From assembly GCA_016699855.1 (NCBI GenBank), contig CP064988.1, positions 3,996,501 to 4,060,500 on the forward strand: a DNA stretch of 64,000 bases, read 5' to 3'. This DNA comes from Rhodospirillales bacterium. Lineage in GTDB: Bacteria; Pseudomonadota; Alphaproteobacteria; Reyranellales; Reyranellaceae. The position numbers and the translations under genes were made by a program. A model generated the notes under the pieces. It did not search any database and had not been told where the DNA came from. It worked only from the letters and a program-made list of their open reading frames with translations. Each line of letters opens with the position of its first letter. Within the stretch, counting starts at the first letter, position 1. Positions 35,265-45,101 of the stretch are shown one piece after another.

Positions 35265-36305
35265 ATGCTATCGCGTCTGATGGGCCTGTTCTCGGCCGAT
35301 ATGGGCATCGACCTCGGCACCGCGAACACGCTGGTGTACGTGAAGGGCCGCGGCATCGTGCTCAACGAGCCCTCGGTCGTCGCGTTGACGACGATCAGCG
35401 GCAAGAAGCAGGTCCTCGCCGTCGGCGAGGAGGCGAAGATGATGCTCGGCCGCACGCCGGGCAACATCCAGGCGATCCGCCCGCTGCGCGACGGCGTCAT
35501 CGCCGACTTCGAGGTCGCCGAGGAGATGATCAAGCACTTCATCGGCAAGGTGCATAACCGGCGTTCGTTCGCGCATCCGCAGATCGTCGTCTGCGTGCCG
35601 TCGGGCTCGACCGCGGTCGAGCGCCGCGCCATCCAGGAATCGGCCGAAAACGCCGGCGCGCGCAAGGTGTGGCTGATCGAGGAGCCGATGGCGGCGGCGA
35701 TCGGCGCCGGCCTGCCGGTCACCGAGCCGACCGGCTCGATGGTGGTCGATATCGGCGGCGGCACCACCGAGGTCGCCGTGCTGTCGCTGGGCGGCATCGT
35801 CTATGCGCGCTCCGTGCGCGTCGGCGGCGACAAGATGGACGAGGCGATCATCGCCTACATCCGCCGCAACCATAACCTCCTGGTCGGCGAGTCCTCGTCG
35901 GAGCGGATCAAGAAGGAGATCGGCTCGGCCATGGCGCCCGACGACGGCGAGGGCCGGACGATGGAGATCAAGGGCCGCGACCTGATGAACGGCGTGCCGA
36001 AGGAGCTGGTCATCAGCGAGCGGCAGATCGCGGAGAGCCTCGCCGAGCCCGTCAGCGCCATCGTCGAGGCCGTCAAGGTCGCGCTGGAGCACACCGCGCC
36101 CGAGCTGGCGGCCGACATCGTCGACAAGGGCATCGTGCTGACCGGCGGCGGCGCCCTGCTCAGCAACCTCGACAAGGTCCTGCGCCAGGCCACCGGCCTG
36201 CCGGTGTCCGTGGCCGAGGATCCGCTGCTCTGCGTCGCGCTCGGCACGGGCCACGCGGTCGAGAACATCGACCGGCTGCGCGGCGTGCTGTCGACCATGT
36301 ACTGA
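35265..36305 (+). CDS. mreB: rod shape-determining protein MreB
   Basis: A 346-residue bacterial actin. Phosphate-1 loop ADMGIDLGTANTLVYVKGRG, phosphate-2 loop VVDIGGGTTEVAVLSLGGI and adenosine motif VLTGGGALLSNLDKV are all present. It polymerises on the membrane and guides the elongasome. ATG at 35265 is chosen over upstream in-frame codons because MLSRLMGLFSADMG matches the family N-terminus with its membrane-binding helix. It is the first gene of the mreBCD-mrdA-rodA block. Confidence 0.98.
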   Translation: MLSRLMGLFSADMGIDLGTANTLVYVKGRGIVLNEPSVVALTTISGKKQVLAVGEEAKMMLGRTPGNIQAIRPLRDGVIADFEVAEEMIKHFIGKVHNRRSFAHPQIVVCVPSGSTAVERRAIQESAENAGARKVWLIEEPMAAAIGAGLPVTEPTGSMVVDIGGGTTEVAVLSLGGIVYARSVRVGGDKMDEAIIAYIRRNHNLLVGESSSERIKKEIGSAMAPDDGEGRTMEIKGRDLMNGVPKELVISERQIAESLAEPVSAIVEAVKVALEHTAPELAADIVDKGIVLTGGGALLSNLDKVLRQATGLPVSVAEDPLLCVALGTGHAVENIDRLRGVLSTMY

Positions 36306-36406
36306 CCGCGCGGCGCGGCCTGACGTCCGGTGTCCCCGCCATGGCCGAGGTCGCGTTCCGCGCGCCGGAGGCGTAGAGTGGCGCGGGCGTCCGAGGGACC
36401 CGATCC

Positions 36407-37441
36407 ATGGCGTTGAGGAAGGCCGTCGTCCAGACGGCGGCATCGGTCCGGCACATCGTCCAGCGGTTCTCGCTGGCGCTGCTGGTCGTCGCCGCGGCGG
36501 GGGCCATGCTCATCGGCAAGGCCGACACCGTGATCCTGGAGCGCGCCCGCGCCGCGACGCTCGACGTGGTCGCGCCGATCCTCGAGGTCATGTCGCGGCC
36601 GGTCGCGGTGGTCAACGACTTCATCGCCAGCGTCGAGGACCTCGCCAATCTGCGCAGCGAGAACGCGCGGCTGCGCGAGGAGAACGCCCGCCTGCTGGCG
36701 TGGCAGAGCGTCGCCCGCCGGCTGGAGACCGAGAACGCCGAATTGCGGGCGCTGGGCAATTTCCGCGACGGCCCGCAGGCGACGTTCATCACCGGCCGCG
36801 TGGTGGGCGATTCCGGCAGCGCTTTCGTGCGCAGCATGCTGCTCAACGTCGGCCGGCGCGCCGGCGTCACCGGCGGGCAGGCGGTGATAACCGGCGAGGG
36901 GCTGATCGGCCGCGTCACCGACGTCGGCGACGGCTGGGCCCGCGTGCTGCTGTTGTCGGACCTCAGCTTCCGTCTGCCCGTGCTGATCGAGCGCACCCGC
37001 GAGCGCGCGATCCTGACGGGCGACAATTCGCCGATGCCCAAGCTGGCGCTGATCCAGTCCGTGGCCGGCATCCAGACCGGCGACCGCATCGTGACCTCGG
37101 GCCATGGCGGCAGCTTCCCCGTCGGCATCCCGGTCGGCGTCGTCGTGTCGGTCGGCGACAGCGGCATCCGGGTGCGCCCGCTCAGCGACCTCTCGCGCAT
37201 CGAGTTCGTGCGCGTCGTCGACTACGGCATCGCCGGGCTGGTGACGTCGCCGCAGGCGCCAGCGCCACCACCGGCCGCCGCCCCCACGCCGGCGGCGCCC
37301 GCCGCGCCGAAAGCGGCGACGACCACTTCTCCCCCTGCCGCCGCGAAGCCGGCGCCCGCCCAGGCCGCGCCGCCTGCGGCGACATCGGCCCCGCCCGCCG
37401 CCGCGTCGCCGCCGCCCGGCGGCATGCTGAAGGGGCGCTGA
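36407..37441 (+). CDS. mreC: rod shape-determining protein MreC
   Basis: A 344-residue bitopic protein. One transmembrane helix (FSLALLVVAAAGAMLI) is followed by a periplasmic coiled coil (LANLRSENARLREENARLLA) and the double beta-barrel domain (VGDSGSAFVRSMLLNVGRRA, GLIGRVTDVG). The last 70 residues are a Pro/Ala-rich tail of low complexity. It links MreB to the PBP2-RodA synthase. One base separates its stop from the mreD start. Confidence 0.95.
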   Translation: MALRKAVVQTAASVRHIVQRFSLALLVVAAAGAMLIGKADTVILERARAATLDVVAPILEVMSRPVAVVNDFIASVEDLANLRSENARLREENARLLAWQSVARRLETENAELRALGNFRDGPQATFITGRVVGDSGSAFVRSMLLNVGRRAGVTGGQAVITGEGLIGRVTDVGDGWARVLLLSDLSFRLPVLIERTRERAILTGDNSPMPKLALIQSVAGIQTGDRIVTSGHGGSFPVGIPVGVVVSVGDSGIRVRPLSDLSRIEFVRVVDYGIAGLVTSPQAPAPPPAAAPTPAAPAAPKAATTTSPPAAAKPAPAQAAPPAATSAPPAAASPPPGGMLKGR

Positions 37442-37442
37442 G

Positions 37443-37979
37443 GTGCCCGACCTGCTCCAGCGGCTCGACCGCCTCCTCTACGCGCTGGCGCCGGCGGCGC
37501 TGATCGCCGTGCTGATCCTGCTGACCCTGGCGCCGGTGCGCTTCGCCTACGTGCCGGCGGCGGCGCCGCTGCTGCCGCTGATGGCCGTGTACCACTACTG
37601 CCTGTTCCGCGCCGAGGCATTGCCGGCGCCGCTGCTATTCGCGTTCGGAATCGTGTTCGACCTGCTGCAGGGCGGCGCCACCGCGCCGGTCGGAATCTCT
37701 TCGCTCCAGTTCCTGCTGGTGCGCCAGGCGATCCTGCGCAACCGCCGCTACCTGCTGGAGGTGTCGTTCTCGTTCATCTGGATCGGCTACGCCCTGCTGT
37801 CGGCCGCCGCCGTCGCCATGGCGTGGGCGCTGTCGTCGCTGCTGTCGTGGACGGCGATCGATCCCAAGCCGGCGCTGTTCCAGTACGTCGTGTCGCTGTT
37901 CCTCTACCCGATCCTCGGCTGGATCCTCGGGCGCGGCCGGCGCCGCGACGCGCTGAACACCGCCGGCAACCGGCGATGA
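37443..37979 (+). CDS. mreD: rod shape-determining protein MreD
   Basis: A 178-residue protein with five or six hydrophobic segments. Family features are the FGIVFDLLQGG block near the middle and LRRNRRYLLE-like ILRNRRYLLEV. A GTG start directly follows the mreC stop. Its stop overlaps mrdA by four bases (ATGA). It is an inner-membrane elongasome component. Confidence 0.92.
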   Translation: MPDLLQRLDRLLYALAPAALIAVLILLTLAPVRFAYVPAAAPLLPLMAVYHYCLFRAEALPAPLLFAFGIVFDLLQGGATAPVGISSLQFLLVRQAILRNRRYLLEVSFSFIWIGYALLSAAAVAMAWALSSLLSWTAIDPKPALFQYVVSLFLYPILGWILGRGRRRDALNTAGNRR

Positions 37980-39952
37980 GGCGCGATTCCGACCGGTACA
38001 CGATGTTCAGCCGCCGCGCGCTGGTGCTCGGCGGCCTCAAGATCGGCCTGCTCGGCACGCTCGGCGCGCAGCTCTACCGCCTCCAGACGGTGGAGATCGG
38101 CAAGTACCAGGTCCTCGACAAGGAGAACCGGATCAAGCCGCGCTTCCTGCCGCCGTCGCGCGGGCTGATCTTCGACCGCACCGGCGAGCCACTGGCCGCC
38201 AACCGCAACAATTTCCGCGTCCTCATCAGCGCCGACCGCGGCCGGCTGTCGGAGGCGCTGAAGCAGGCCGAGCAGGTGCTCGAGCGCCTCGAGCACGTCG
38301 TGCCGATCGGCGAGCGGGAGCGGCAGCGCATCGTCGAGCAGCTCAGGCGCAACCGCAGCTTCGCGCCGGTGCTGGTGCGCGAGAACCTGAGCTGGGAGCA
38401 GGTGGCGCAGATCGAGTTCAACGCGCCCGAGCTGCCCGGCGTCTCGACCGAGCTCGGCCAGACCCGCGACTACTTCCATCCCGACCTGGCGAGCCACATC
38501 GTCGGCTACATCGGCCGCGTGTCGCCGGAGGACCTGCGCGACAACCCGGACCAGACGCTCGAGCGCCTGCCGAGCCTGCGCATCGGCAAGAAGGGCGTCG
38601 AGAAGGGCGCCGACCGCGATCTGCGCGGTACCGAGGGCGCCATCCAGGTCGAGGTCAACGCGGTCGGCCGCGTCGTGCGCGAGCTCGACCGGACCGAGCC
38701 CGAGGCCGGCGCCAACCTGCTGCTGACGCTCGACCTCGAGCTCCAGAAGTACGTCGTCGAGCGCCTCAAGGACCAGAGCGCCGCCGCCGTGGTGATGGAC
38801 GTGGTGACCGGCGACATCCTCTCGATGGTGTCGGTGCCGAGCTACGACAACAACACCTTCGCGCGCGGCGTGACGCAGGCGGAGTGGCAGGAGCTGCTCG
38901 CGGATCCGAAGAAGCCGCTGCTCAACAAGGCCGCCCAGGGCGTCTATCCGCCGGGCTCGACCTACAAGATGGTCACCGCGCTCGCCGCCCTCGAGGGCAA
39001 GGTGCTCGGCGTCTGGGACCGGCTTCCGTGCAACGGCTTCATCGAGATGCCGGGCATCAAGCAGAAGAAGTACTGCTGGATCCATCCCGCCGGCCACGGC
39101 TCGCCGAACCTGCTGGAGGCGCTGGCGCAGTCCTGCGACTGCTATTTCTACGAGGCGGCCAAGCGCGCCGGCGTCGACCGCATCGCCGACATGGCGCACC
39201 GGCTGGGATTCGGGAAGCCGACCGAAGCGGGCCTGCCGGAGGAATCCGGCGGCCTGCAGCCGACCCGCGGCTGGAAGCAGGAGCGCGCCGGCGCGCCGTG
39301 GGGAATCGGCGACACCTACAACCTCGGCATCGGCCAGGGCGACATGCTGGCGACGCCGCTGCAGCTCGCGGTCATGACGGCGCGCATCGCCAACGGCGGC
39401 TTCGAGGTCAAGCCGCGGCTGGTGGCGGCCCGCGCCGGGAAGGGCGAGCCGCTGCGTCCGCCGGAGGTCCGGAACAAGCCCGACGCGCCGAGCATGCGCC
39501 TGAACCCGGTCAACCTGAAGGCCGTGCAGGAGGGCATGAACATGGTCGTGAACCACGGCCTGGGCACCGCCGGCGGATCGCGCATCCTCGAGCGCGGCAT
39601 GGCGATGGCCGGCAAGACCGGCACGTCGCAGGTCAAGCGCATCACCGAGAGCGAGCGCGACCGCAAGATGTCCCAGGAGGAGCTGCCCTGGCACCTGCGG
39701 CACCACGCGCTGTTCGTCGGCTACGCCCCGGTCGAGAATCCGCGCTACGCCTGCGCGCTGATCGTCGAGCACGGCATGGGCGGCTCCAAGACCGCCGCGC
39801 CGATCACGCGCGATATCCTGATCCAGACCCAGAAGATCGATCCGTCGCGCCGGCCCGACCGCTTCAAGAACGCCGCCGTGGTCGGCGGCGGCAGCCTCGC
39901 CGAGGCGCCGCCGACGGCCGATCCGGCCAAGCCGAAGGACGGCGCGCGATGA
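37976..39952 (+). CDS. mrdA: penicillin-binding protein 2 (elongation transpeptidase)
   Basis: A 658-residue class B PBP. N-terminal helix (RALVLGGLKIGLLGTLGAQL), pedestal domain (FLPPSRGLIFDRTGEPLAAN), and transpeptidase with the SxxK motif STYK (Ser328), the SxN-equivalent SCD (AQSCDCYFYEAA) and KTG (Lys547, AGKTGTSQV). It cross-links peptidoglycan with RodA as partner glycosyltransferase. It overlaps both mreD and rodA by four bases. Confidence 0.97.
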   Translation: MRRDSDRYTMFSRRALVLGGLKIGLLGTLGAQLYRLQTVEIGKYQVLDKENRIKPRFLPPSRGLIFDRTGEPLAANRNNFRVLISADRGRLSEALKQAEQVLERLEHVVPIGERERQRIVEQLRRNRSFAPVLVRENLSWEQVAQIEFNAPELPGVSTELGQTRDYFHPDLASHIVGYIGRVSPEDLRDNPDQTLERLPSLRIGKKGVEKGADRDLRGTEGAIQVEVNAVGRVVRELDRTEPEAGANLLLTLDLELQKYVVERLKDQSAAAVVMDVVTGDILSMVSVPSYDNNTFARGVTQAEWQELLADPKKPLLNKAAQGVYPPGSTYKMVTALAALEGKVLGVWDRLPCNGFIEMPGIKQKKYCWIHPAGHGSPNLLEALAQSCDCYFYEAAKRAGVDRIADMAHRLGFGKPTEAGLPEESGGLQPTRGWKQERAGAPWGIGDTYNLGIGQGDMLATPLQLAVMTARIANGGFEVKPRLVAARAGKGEPLRPPEVRNKPDAPSMRLNPVNLKAVQEGMNMVVNHGLGTAGGSRILERGMAMAGKTGTSQVKRITESERDRKMSQEELPWHLRHHALFVGYAPVENPRYACALIVEHGMGGSKTAAPITRDILIQTQKIDPSRRPDRFKNAAVVGGGSLAEAPPTADPAKPKDGAR

Positions 39953-41076
39953 GCCTCGCCAACGCCCAGCCGGAACTGACGCTGCTCGACAAGATCAGGC
40001 GCATCGATCTGCGGCTGGTCCTGATCCTCGCCGGCCTCGCCGGCGTCGGCTACGCCGCGCTCTATTCGGCCGGCGGCATGAAGCCCGATCCGTGGGCCGC
40101 CAAGCACGCGATGCGTTTCGCGGCCGCCGCCGGCCTCATGCTCGTCGTGGCGCTGGTCGACATCCGCGTCTGGATGCGCCTGGCCTATCCGGCCTACGCG
40201 CTGGCGGTGCTGCTGCTGATCGCCGTCGACCTCAAGGGCAAGGGCGCCATGGGCGCGCAGCGATGGCTCGACCTCGGATTCTTCCAGCTCCAGCCGTCGG
40301 AGCTGATGAAGGTGGCGCTGATCCTGGCGCTGGCGCGCTACTTCCACAGCCTCAGCAAGGAGCAGGTGGGGCGCGTCGTGTACGTCGTGCCGGCGGTGCT
40401 GGCGATCATCGTGCCGGTCGGACTGGTGATGGTGCAGCCCGATCTCGGCACCGCGCTGATGCTGATGGGCACCGGCGGCGCCGTGATGTTCGTGGCCGGC
40501 GTCAAGCTGTGGAAGTTCCTGCTGGCGATCGCGCTGGCCGCCGCCAGCCTGCCGGTGGCGTGGAAACTGATGCACGAGTACCAGCGCAACCGCGTGCGCA
40601 TCTTCCTCGATCCCGACCTCGATCCGCTGGGCGCCGGCTACCACATCCTCCAGTCGAAGATCGCGATCGGCTCGGGCGGCGTCCTCGGCAAGGGGTTCGG
40701 GCTGGGCACCCAGTCGGCGCTCAACTTCCTGCCGGAGAAGCAGACCGACTTCATCTTCACGATGTGGGCCGAGGAGACCGGGCTGCGCGGCGCGCTGCTG
40801 CTGATCGCGCTCTACGCCGCGCTGATCCTATACGGCTACGTCGTCTCGCTGCGCGCCCGCAGCCATTTCGGCCGCCTTCTGGCGATCGGCGTCGCCATCA
40901 CCGTGTTCCTCTACGTGTTCATCAACTGCGGCATGGTGATCGGGCTGCTGCCGGTGGTCGGCATCCCGCTGCCGATCGTCAGCTACGGCGGCACGGCGAT
41001 GCTGACGGTGATGTTCGCGTGCGGATTGCTGCTGGGGATAAGCGTCCACCGCGACCAGGTGGTGCCGCGGCCATGA
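39949..41076 (+). CDS. rodA: SEDS peptidoglycan glycosyltransferase RodA
   Basis: A 375-residue polytopic SEDS protein with about ten helices. It has VQPDLGTALMLMGTGGAVMF, including the conserved Asp of the catalytic region, FLPEKQTDFIFTMWAEETG and PLPIVSYGGTAMLTVMFACG. It polymerises lipid II and works with PBP2. It is the last gene of the mreB block and is followed 85 bases later by a tRNA gene. Confidence 0.97.
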   Translation: MSLANAQPELTLLDKIRRIDLRLVLILAGLAGVGYAALYSAGGMKPDPWAAKHAMRFAAAAGLMLVVALVDIRVWMRLAYPAYALAVLLLIAVDLKGKGAMGAQRWLDLGFFQLQPSELMKVALILALARYFHSLSKEQVGRVVYVVPAVLAIIVPVGLVMVQPDLGTALMLMGTGGAVMFVAGVKLWKFLLAIALAAASLPVAWKLMHEYQRNRVRIFLDPDLDPLGAGYHILQSKIAIGSGGVLGKGFGLGTQSALNFLPEKQTDFIFTMWAEETGLRGALLLIALYAALILYGYVVSLRARSHFGRLLAIGVAITVFLYVFINCGMVIGLLPVVGIPLPIVSYGGTAMLTVMFACGLLLGISVHRDQVVPRP

Positions 41077-41161
41077 CCGGGTTTATCCCCTATGGACAGC
41101 GATGGACCGCGCCGCTATATACCGCGCCGCTCACCGGCCGCGGCCGGAAGCCGGCGGGAAT

Positions 41162-41237
<76 letters not shown>

Positions 41238-41270
41238 TTCCCGCCCCCGATCCTTCCATCGAGTTTCGAC

Positions 41271-41896
41271 ATGCGCGCGGACGCCGCCGGTCCGCGTACC
41301 AGGCTGTCGTCGGCGCGTTGGCGGCGGCTCTGTTCTTCTGTCCGCCCGCGTCGGCGGGGCCGATCGACGACGCGCTCGCGGCCCGGGCGCGTGGCGACCA
41401 CGCCACCGCGCTCCAGTTGTTGTCGCCGCTCGCGGAGGCGGGGGACCGCGCCGCCCAGTACGAGCTTGGCACCATGCGTTTCACTGGAAAGGGCGTCCCG
41501 CGGGACGAGGGAGACGCCGCTCGCTGGTTCGGCCGGGCGGCGGAACGTGGCGACGAGCGTGCCCAGCGCGTCCTCGGCGTCCTGTTCGACAACGGCTGGG
41601 GCGTCGCGCGCGACCATGCGATCGCGGCGCGGTGGTATCGGAGGGCGGCGGAGCAGGGCGATCCCGAAGCGCAGTACGCGCTGGGCGAGATGTGCGCGAA
41701 TGGACGTGGCGTCGCCATCGACGGCATCCAGGCGTACGCGTGGCTCTCGTTGGCCGCGTCACGCTTTCCGCCTGAGGAGAGGCGGAGGGTGGAGATCGCC
41801 CGCGGCATCGTCGGCTTGTCGTTGACGGTCGCGCAGATCGCGGCGGCCGAGCGCGTGGTGGACGAGTGGAAGCCGAAGGCCGAGACGCAGCCCTGA
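41271..41896 (+). CDS. secreted Sel1-repeat protein, start uncertain
   Basis: The reliable part is a frame ending at 41896. It contains a signal-peptide-like core (VVGALAAALFFCPPASAGPI) and then three or four Sel1/TPR-like repeats: AAQYELGTMRFTGKGVPRDE, AQRVLGVLFDNGWGVARDH and AQYALGEMCANGRGVAIDGI. That frame has no ATG, and upstream it runs into the tRNA. The nearest ATG (41271) is in another frame, so one base may be missing between 41271 and about 41300. A TTG at 41318 is the alternative but cuts the signal peptide. The protein probably acts as a periplasmic interaction scaffold. Confidence 0.65.
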
Positions 41897-41906
41897 GTCG
41901 CGCGCT

Positions 41907-44438
41907 CTAAGGCGCCGGCCCGAACAGCCGCAGCTCGTAGAGGTATCCCTGCCCGCCGCCGTGCGAGCCGACGAACCGCACTTTCACGTATTTCGCGGTC
42001 GTCTCCGGGATCTTGAACTCCTGCCAACCATCGCCGATCCGGGCGTTGACGGTGGTGACCACGCCGACCGGGCGGAACGCGCCGGTCGGCCCCTCGTCGC
42101 CGGCGAGCAACTCGAGGTCCTTGACGTTGCCCTTGTCGGTGCCGGGCACAAACACGGCGAAGGCGTCGAACTTCGCCGGCGCGCCATCGCGGAAACCGAA
42201 CACCGCCTCCGACCCGGGCTGGAACCAGTAGATCTGGTCGAGCTTGCGGTCGACGGTCCGCCGCCACAGCTCCTGTGTCGAGAACACGAGTTCGCCGCCG
42301 GCCGCCGCGCTCAGCGCATCGATCCGGGGCCGCGCTAACGGATTGGCCGCCGCCGGCGCCGCGGTGCCGGGGACCGCCGCGCCGAACAGGCGCAGCTCGT
42401 AGAGATACCCCTGGCCGCCGCCATGCGAGGTCACGAACCGCACCTTGAGGAACTTCGCGGTGGTCTCCGGAATCCTGAACTCCTGCCAGCCGTCGCGTAG
42501 CCGGGCGTTCACCGTCGTGATGGTTCCCAGCGGACGGAACGCGCCGGTCGGCCCGTCGTCGCCGGCCGACAGCTCGAGCTCCTTGACGTTGCCCTTGTCG
42601 GCGCCGGGGAGATACACCGCGAACGCGTCGAACTTCACGGCCTGTCCGGCGCGGAACGAGAACACCGCCTCGGCGCCGGGCTGCACCCAGTAGATCTGGT
42701 CGAGCTTGCCGTCGACCGTGCGGTCCCACATCTCGTGGCTGGACATCGCCACCACGCCTCCCTGCGCCGTCGCCAGCATGTCGGTGCGCGCGGCGGCCGG
42801 CGCCGCGGGCGACGCCGACGCGGCACCGGCCGCCGCCTGCCCGTGGAGGCGCAGCTCGTAGAGATAGCCCTGGCCGCCGCCGTGCGAGCCGACGAACCGC
42901 ACCTTGAGGAACTTCGCGGTCGTCTCCGGGATCTTGAATTCCTGCCAGCCGTCGCGCATGCGGGCGTTGATCGTGGTGACGACGCCGATCGGACGGAACG
43001 CGCCGGTCGGCCCGTCGTCGCCCGCCGACAGCTCGAGGTCCTTGACGTTGCCCTTGTCGGTGCCCGGCAGATAGACCGCGAAGCCGTCGAACGTCGCCGG
43101 CTGGCCGCCGCGGAAGGCGAACACCGCCTCGGCGCCGGGCTGCACCCAGTAGATCTGGTCGAGCTTGCCGTCGATCGTGCGCTCCCACATGACGTGGCTG
43201 GACATCGCGACCTCGCCGCCCTGCGCCGGCGCCAGCAGGTTGGCGCGCGGCGCCGGCGCGGCGGTGCCGGCGGCCGGTCCATCGAGCGGCGGCAGCTCGC
43301 CGAGAAGGCGCAGCTCGTAGAGATATCCTTGGCCGCCCTTGTGAGAGCCCACGAAGCGCACCTTGAGGTATTTCGCGGTGGTCTCCGGGATCTTGAACTC
43401 CTGCCAGCCGTCGCGCAGGCGGCCGTTGGCGGTCGTGACCGAGCCGAGCGGCCGGAACGCGCCGGTCGGCCCGTCGTCGCCGGCCGACAGCTCGATGTCC
43501 TTGACGTTGCCGCCGTCGGCGCCCGGCAGGAACACCGCGAAGGTGTCGAACTTCGCGGCCTGGCCGCCGCGGAAGCCGAACACCGCCTCGGCGCCGGGCG
43601 GTACCCAGTAGATCTGGTCGAGCTTCTGGTCGATCGTCCGCTCCCACATCGCATGGTGCGACATCGCCACCTCGCCGCCATTGGCGGGCGCCAGCAGGTT
43701 CGTGCGCGCCGCGGGTGGAGGCGGCGGCGGGGGTGGGGGTGGGGGTGGGGGCGCTGCCGCCTGCGGCGGTGGTGGCGGCGGCGGCTGAGCCGCCTGCGCC
43801 GTCTGCTGGCGCACCTCGCCCAGCGCGCGAGTCAGGCCGCCGGCGTCGCGCGCGTCGAAATAGCGTCCGCCCGTCGTGTCGGGCACGCACTGGATCGCCT
43901 TGCGCTGGGCGTCGCTCAGCGCGAAGCCGACGACGTGCACCTTGAGGTCGAGGCCCGCCGCCTTGATCTCGCGCGCCGCGGCGCAGGGATCGCCGCGGCA
44001 CTCCTCGATGCCGTCGGTCACCAGCACGATGCTGTTACTCTGGCCGCGCAGCGGCGCGAAGTTCCGCGCCGCTTGGCGCAGCACCTCGGCGATCGGCGTC
44101 TCGCCCTTGGGCTGCACCGCCTGGATGATGCGCGCGATCGTCGTGGCGTCGTCGGCGCCGACCGGCGAGACCAGTTCGATGTCGGTGCAGTCCCCGGCCC
44201 GGCGGTGGCCGTACATCATCAGGCCGAGCCGCGTGCCCGCGGGCGTCTCCTTGAGCGCGCCGTCCATCGCCCGCTTGGCGATGGCGATGCGCGTGTCGGC
44301 CCCCACCGCCGTCCGCATCGAGCCCGACGCGTCGAACACGAACATCACGTTGGTCTGGGCCCGCGCCGCGCCGGCGGCGGTCCAGACGGCGGCGCAGACG
44401 GCGGCGAGGCGCAGCGCGTTGACGATCGCTATCCGCAT
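41907..44438 (-). CDS. secreted vWA protein with four tandem ectodomain repeats
   Basis: An 843-residue protein from ATG 44438, preceded by AGGGGGGA. Signal peptide to about residue 27. The vWA domain (30-210) has the MIDAS residues DASGS at 36-40 and TDGIEECRGDPC. A polyproline hinge (PPPPPPPQAAAPPPPPP onward) is followed by four copies of a unit of about 153 residues. Each copy contains MWERTIDxKLDQIYW, a DDGPTGAFRP block, DGWQEFKIPETTAK and GQGYLYELRL. The unit looks like an F5/8-type carbohydrate-binding jelly roll. Likely a surface or periplasmic adhesion or metal-dependent binding protein; partners are unknown. Confidence 0.85.
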   Translation of the reverse strand: MRIAIVNALRLAAVCAAVWTAAGAARAQTNVMFVFDASGSMRTAVGADTRIAIAKRAMDGALKETPAGTRLGLMMYGHRRAGDCTDIELVSPVGADDATTIARIIQAVQPKGETPIAEVLRQAARNFAPLRGQSNSIVLVTDGIEECRGDPCAAAREIKAAGLDLKVHVVGFALSDAQRKAIQCVPDTTGGRYFDARDAGGLTRALGEVRQQTAQAAQPPPPPPPQAAAPPPPPPPPPPPPPAARTNLLAPANGGEVAMSHHAMWERTIDQKLDQIYWVPPGAEAVFGFRGGQAAKFDTFAVFLPGADGGNVKDIELSAGDDGPTGAFRPLGSVTTANGRLRDGWQEFKIPETTAKYLKVRFVGSHKGGQGYLYELRLLGELPPLDGPAAGTAAPAPRANLLAPAQGGEVAMSSHVMWERTIDGKLDQIYWVQPGAEAVFAFRGGQPATFDGFAVYLPGTDKGNVKDLELSAGDDGPTGAFRPIGVVTTINARMRDGWQEFKIPETTAKFLKVRFVGSHGGGQGYLYELRLHGQAAAGAASASPAAPAAARTDMLATAQGGVVAMSSHEMWDRTVDGKLDQIYWVQPGAEAVFSFRAGQAVKFDAFAVYLPGADKGNVKELELSAGDDGPTGAFRPLGTITTVNARLRDGWQEFRIPETTAKFLKVRFVTSHGGGQGYLYELRLFGAAVPGTAAPAAANPLARPRIDALSAAAGGELVFSTQELWRRTVDRKLDQIYWFQPGSEAVFGFRDGAPAKFDAFAVFVPGTDKGNVKDLELLAGDEGPTGAFRPVGVVTTVNARIGDGWQEFKIPETTAKYVKVRFVGSHGGGQGYLYELRLFGPAP
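41920..43700 (-). repeat. four tandem ~459-bp in-frame repeats
   Basis: The words encoding GQGYLYELRL recur at about 41932, 42391, 42850 and 43310, giving a period close to 459 bases. Adjacent copies keep long stretches of near identity, so the array arose by duplication and can recombine. Confidence 0.85.
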
Positions 44439-44646
44439 GGTGTCCCCCCTGGGTCGACCCGGACGCACGAAACCCGCGCCGTGATGGTCGCACCGCCGGC
44501 GCGCCGGTGGCAAGGGTGGCGGGGCGCAGGGGCGCCTTCCGCGCTGTGCGCCATGCGAGTCCGCCACACCCCGATTGTCGGGATTTGTCCGATATGCGTG
44601 TTTCTGTTATTCTTCAGACAATTGTTGGGTATCTTGAATATTCGAT

Positions 44647-45015
44647 ATGAGATTTCGACCTTTCCGCCGCTGCGGCGATGATTGGCGCTACTCCGTCGCC
44701 AAACCTTCGGGCGGACGAGGGCCGGTACGCTGGGCACAGCGTGCCGGGCGCATTGTGCTGGGCCCGAGGTTCAAGTTTCGCTCGGGCCATCGTGCGGCCG
44801 TGCTCGCAATCGGTATCCTTGGCTTCGCTGCGGTCAAGCTCATTGAAAGCCCATGGCCTGCCGACGTGACCGTCCGCCATTGGATGTCCGCCCGCAATTG
44901 CGACGCGGCGCGCGCCGTCGGTCTAGCGCCGGCAAGATGGGGTGATCCAGGATACTGGCCATCGCATGACCGGGATAACGACGGATCGGCGTGCGAGCCG
45001 TGGCCGGGACGCTGA
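44647..45015 (+). CDS. Excalibur-domain protein
   Basis: A 122-residue protein. The middle has one hydrophobic segment (AAVLAIGILGFAAVKLI). The C-terminal 40 residues match the Excalibur calcium-binding motif: RNCDAARAVGLAPARWGDPG, YWPSHDRDNDGSACEPW, with the DRDNDG acidic loop and two conserved Cys. Excalibur domains are extracellular and often accompany nucleases or wall proteins. The gene is divergent from the vWA gene across a 208-base gap, which turns markedly AT-rich at 44580-44650. Confidence 0.75.
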   Translation: MRFRPFRRCGDDWRYSVAKPSGGRGPVRWAQRAGRIVLGPRFKFRSGHRAAVLAIGILGFAAVKLIESPWPADVTVRHWMSARNCDAARAVGLAPARWGDPGYWPSHDRDNDGSACEPWPGR

Positions 45016-45101
45016 CATCGCGGGTGATTGATAGTTGCGGGTAGTCGACGACCCGGCAGCGGACTTCGGCGCCATGGACCTCCGTTCGTCTTGAGACAGA
45101 G

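Noticed and set aside
41920..43700. Possible CRISPR-like or satellite array
   Set aside because: The 459-bp period is in frame and encodes protein domains, with no short direct repeats and spacers.
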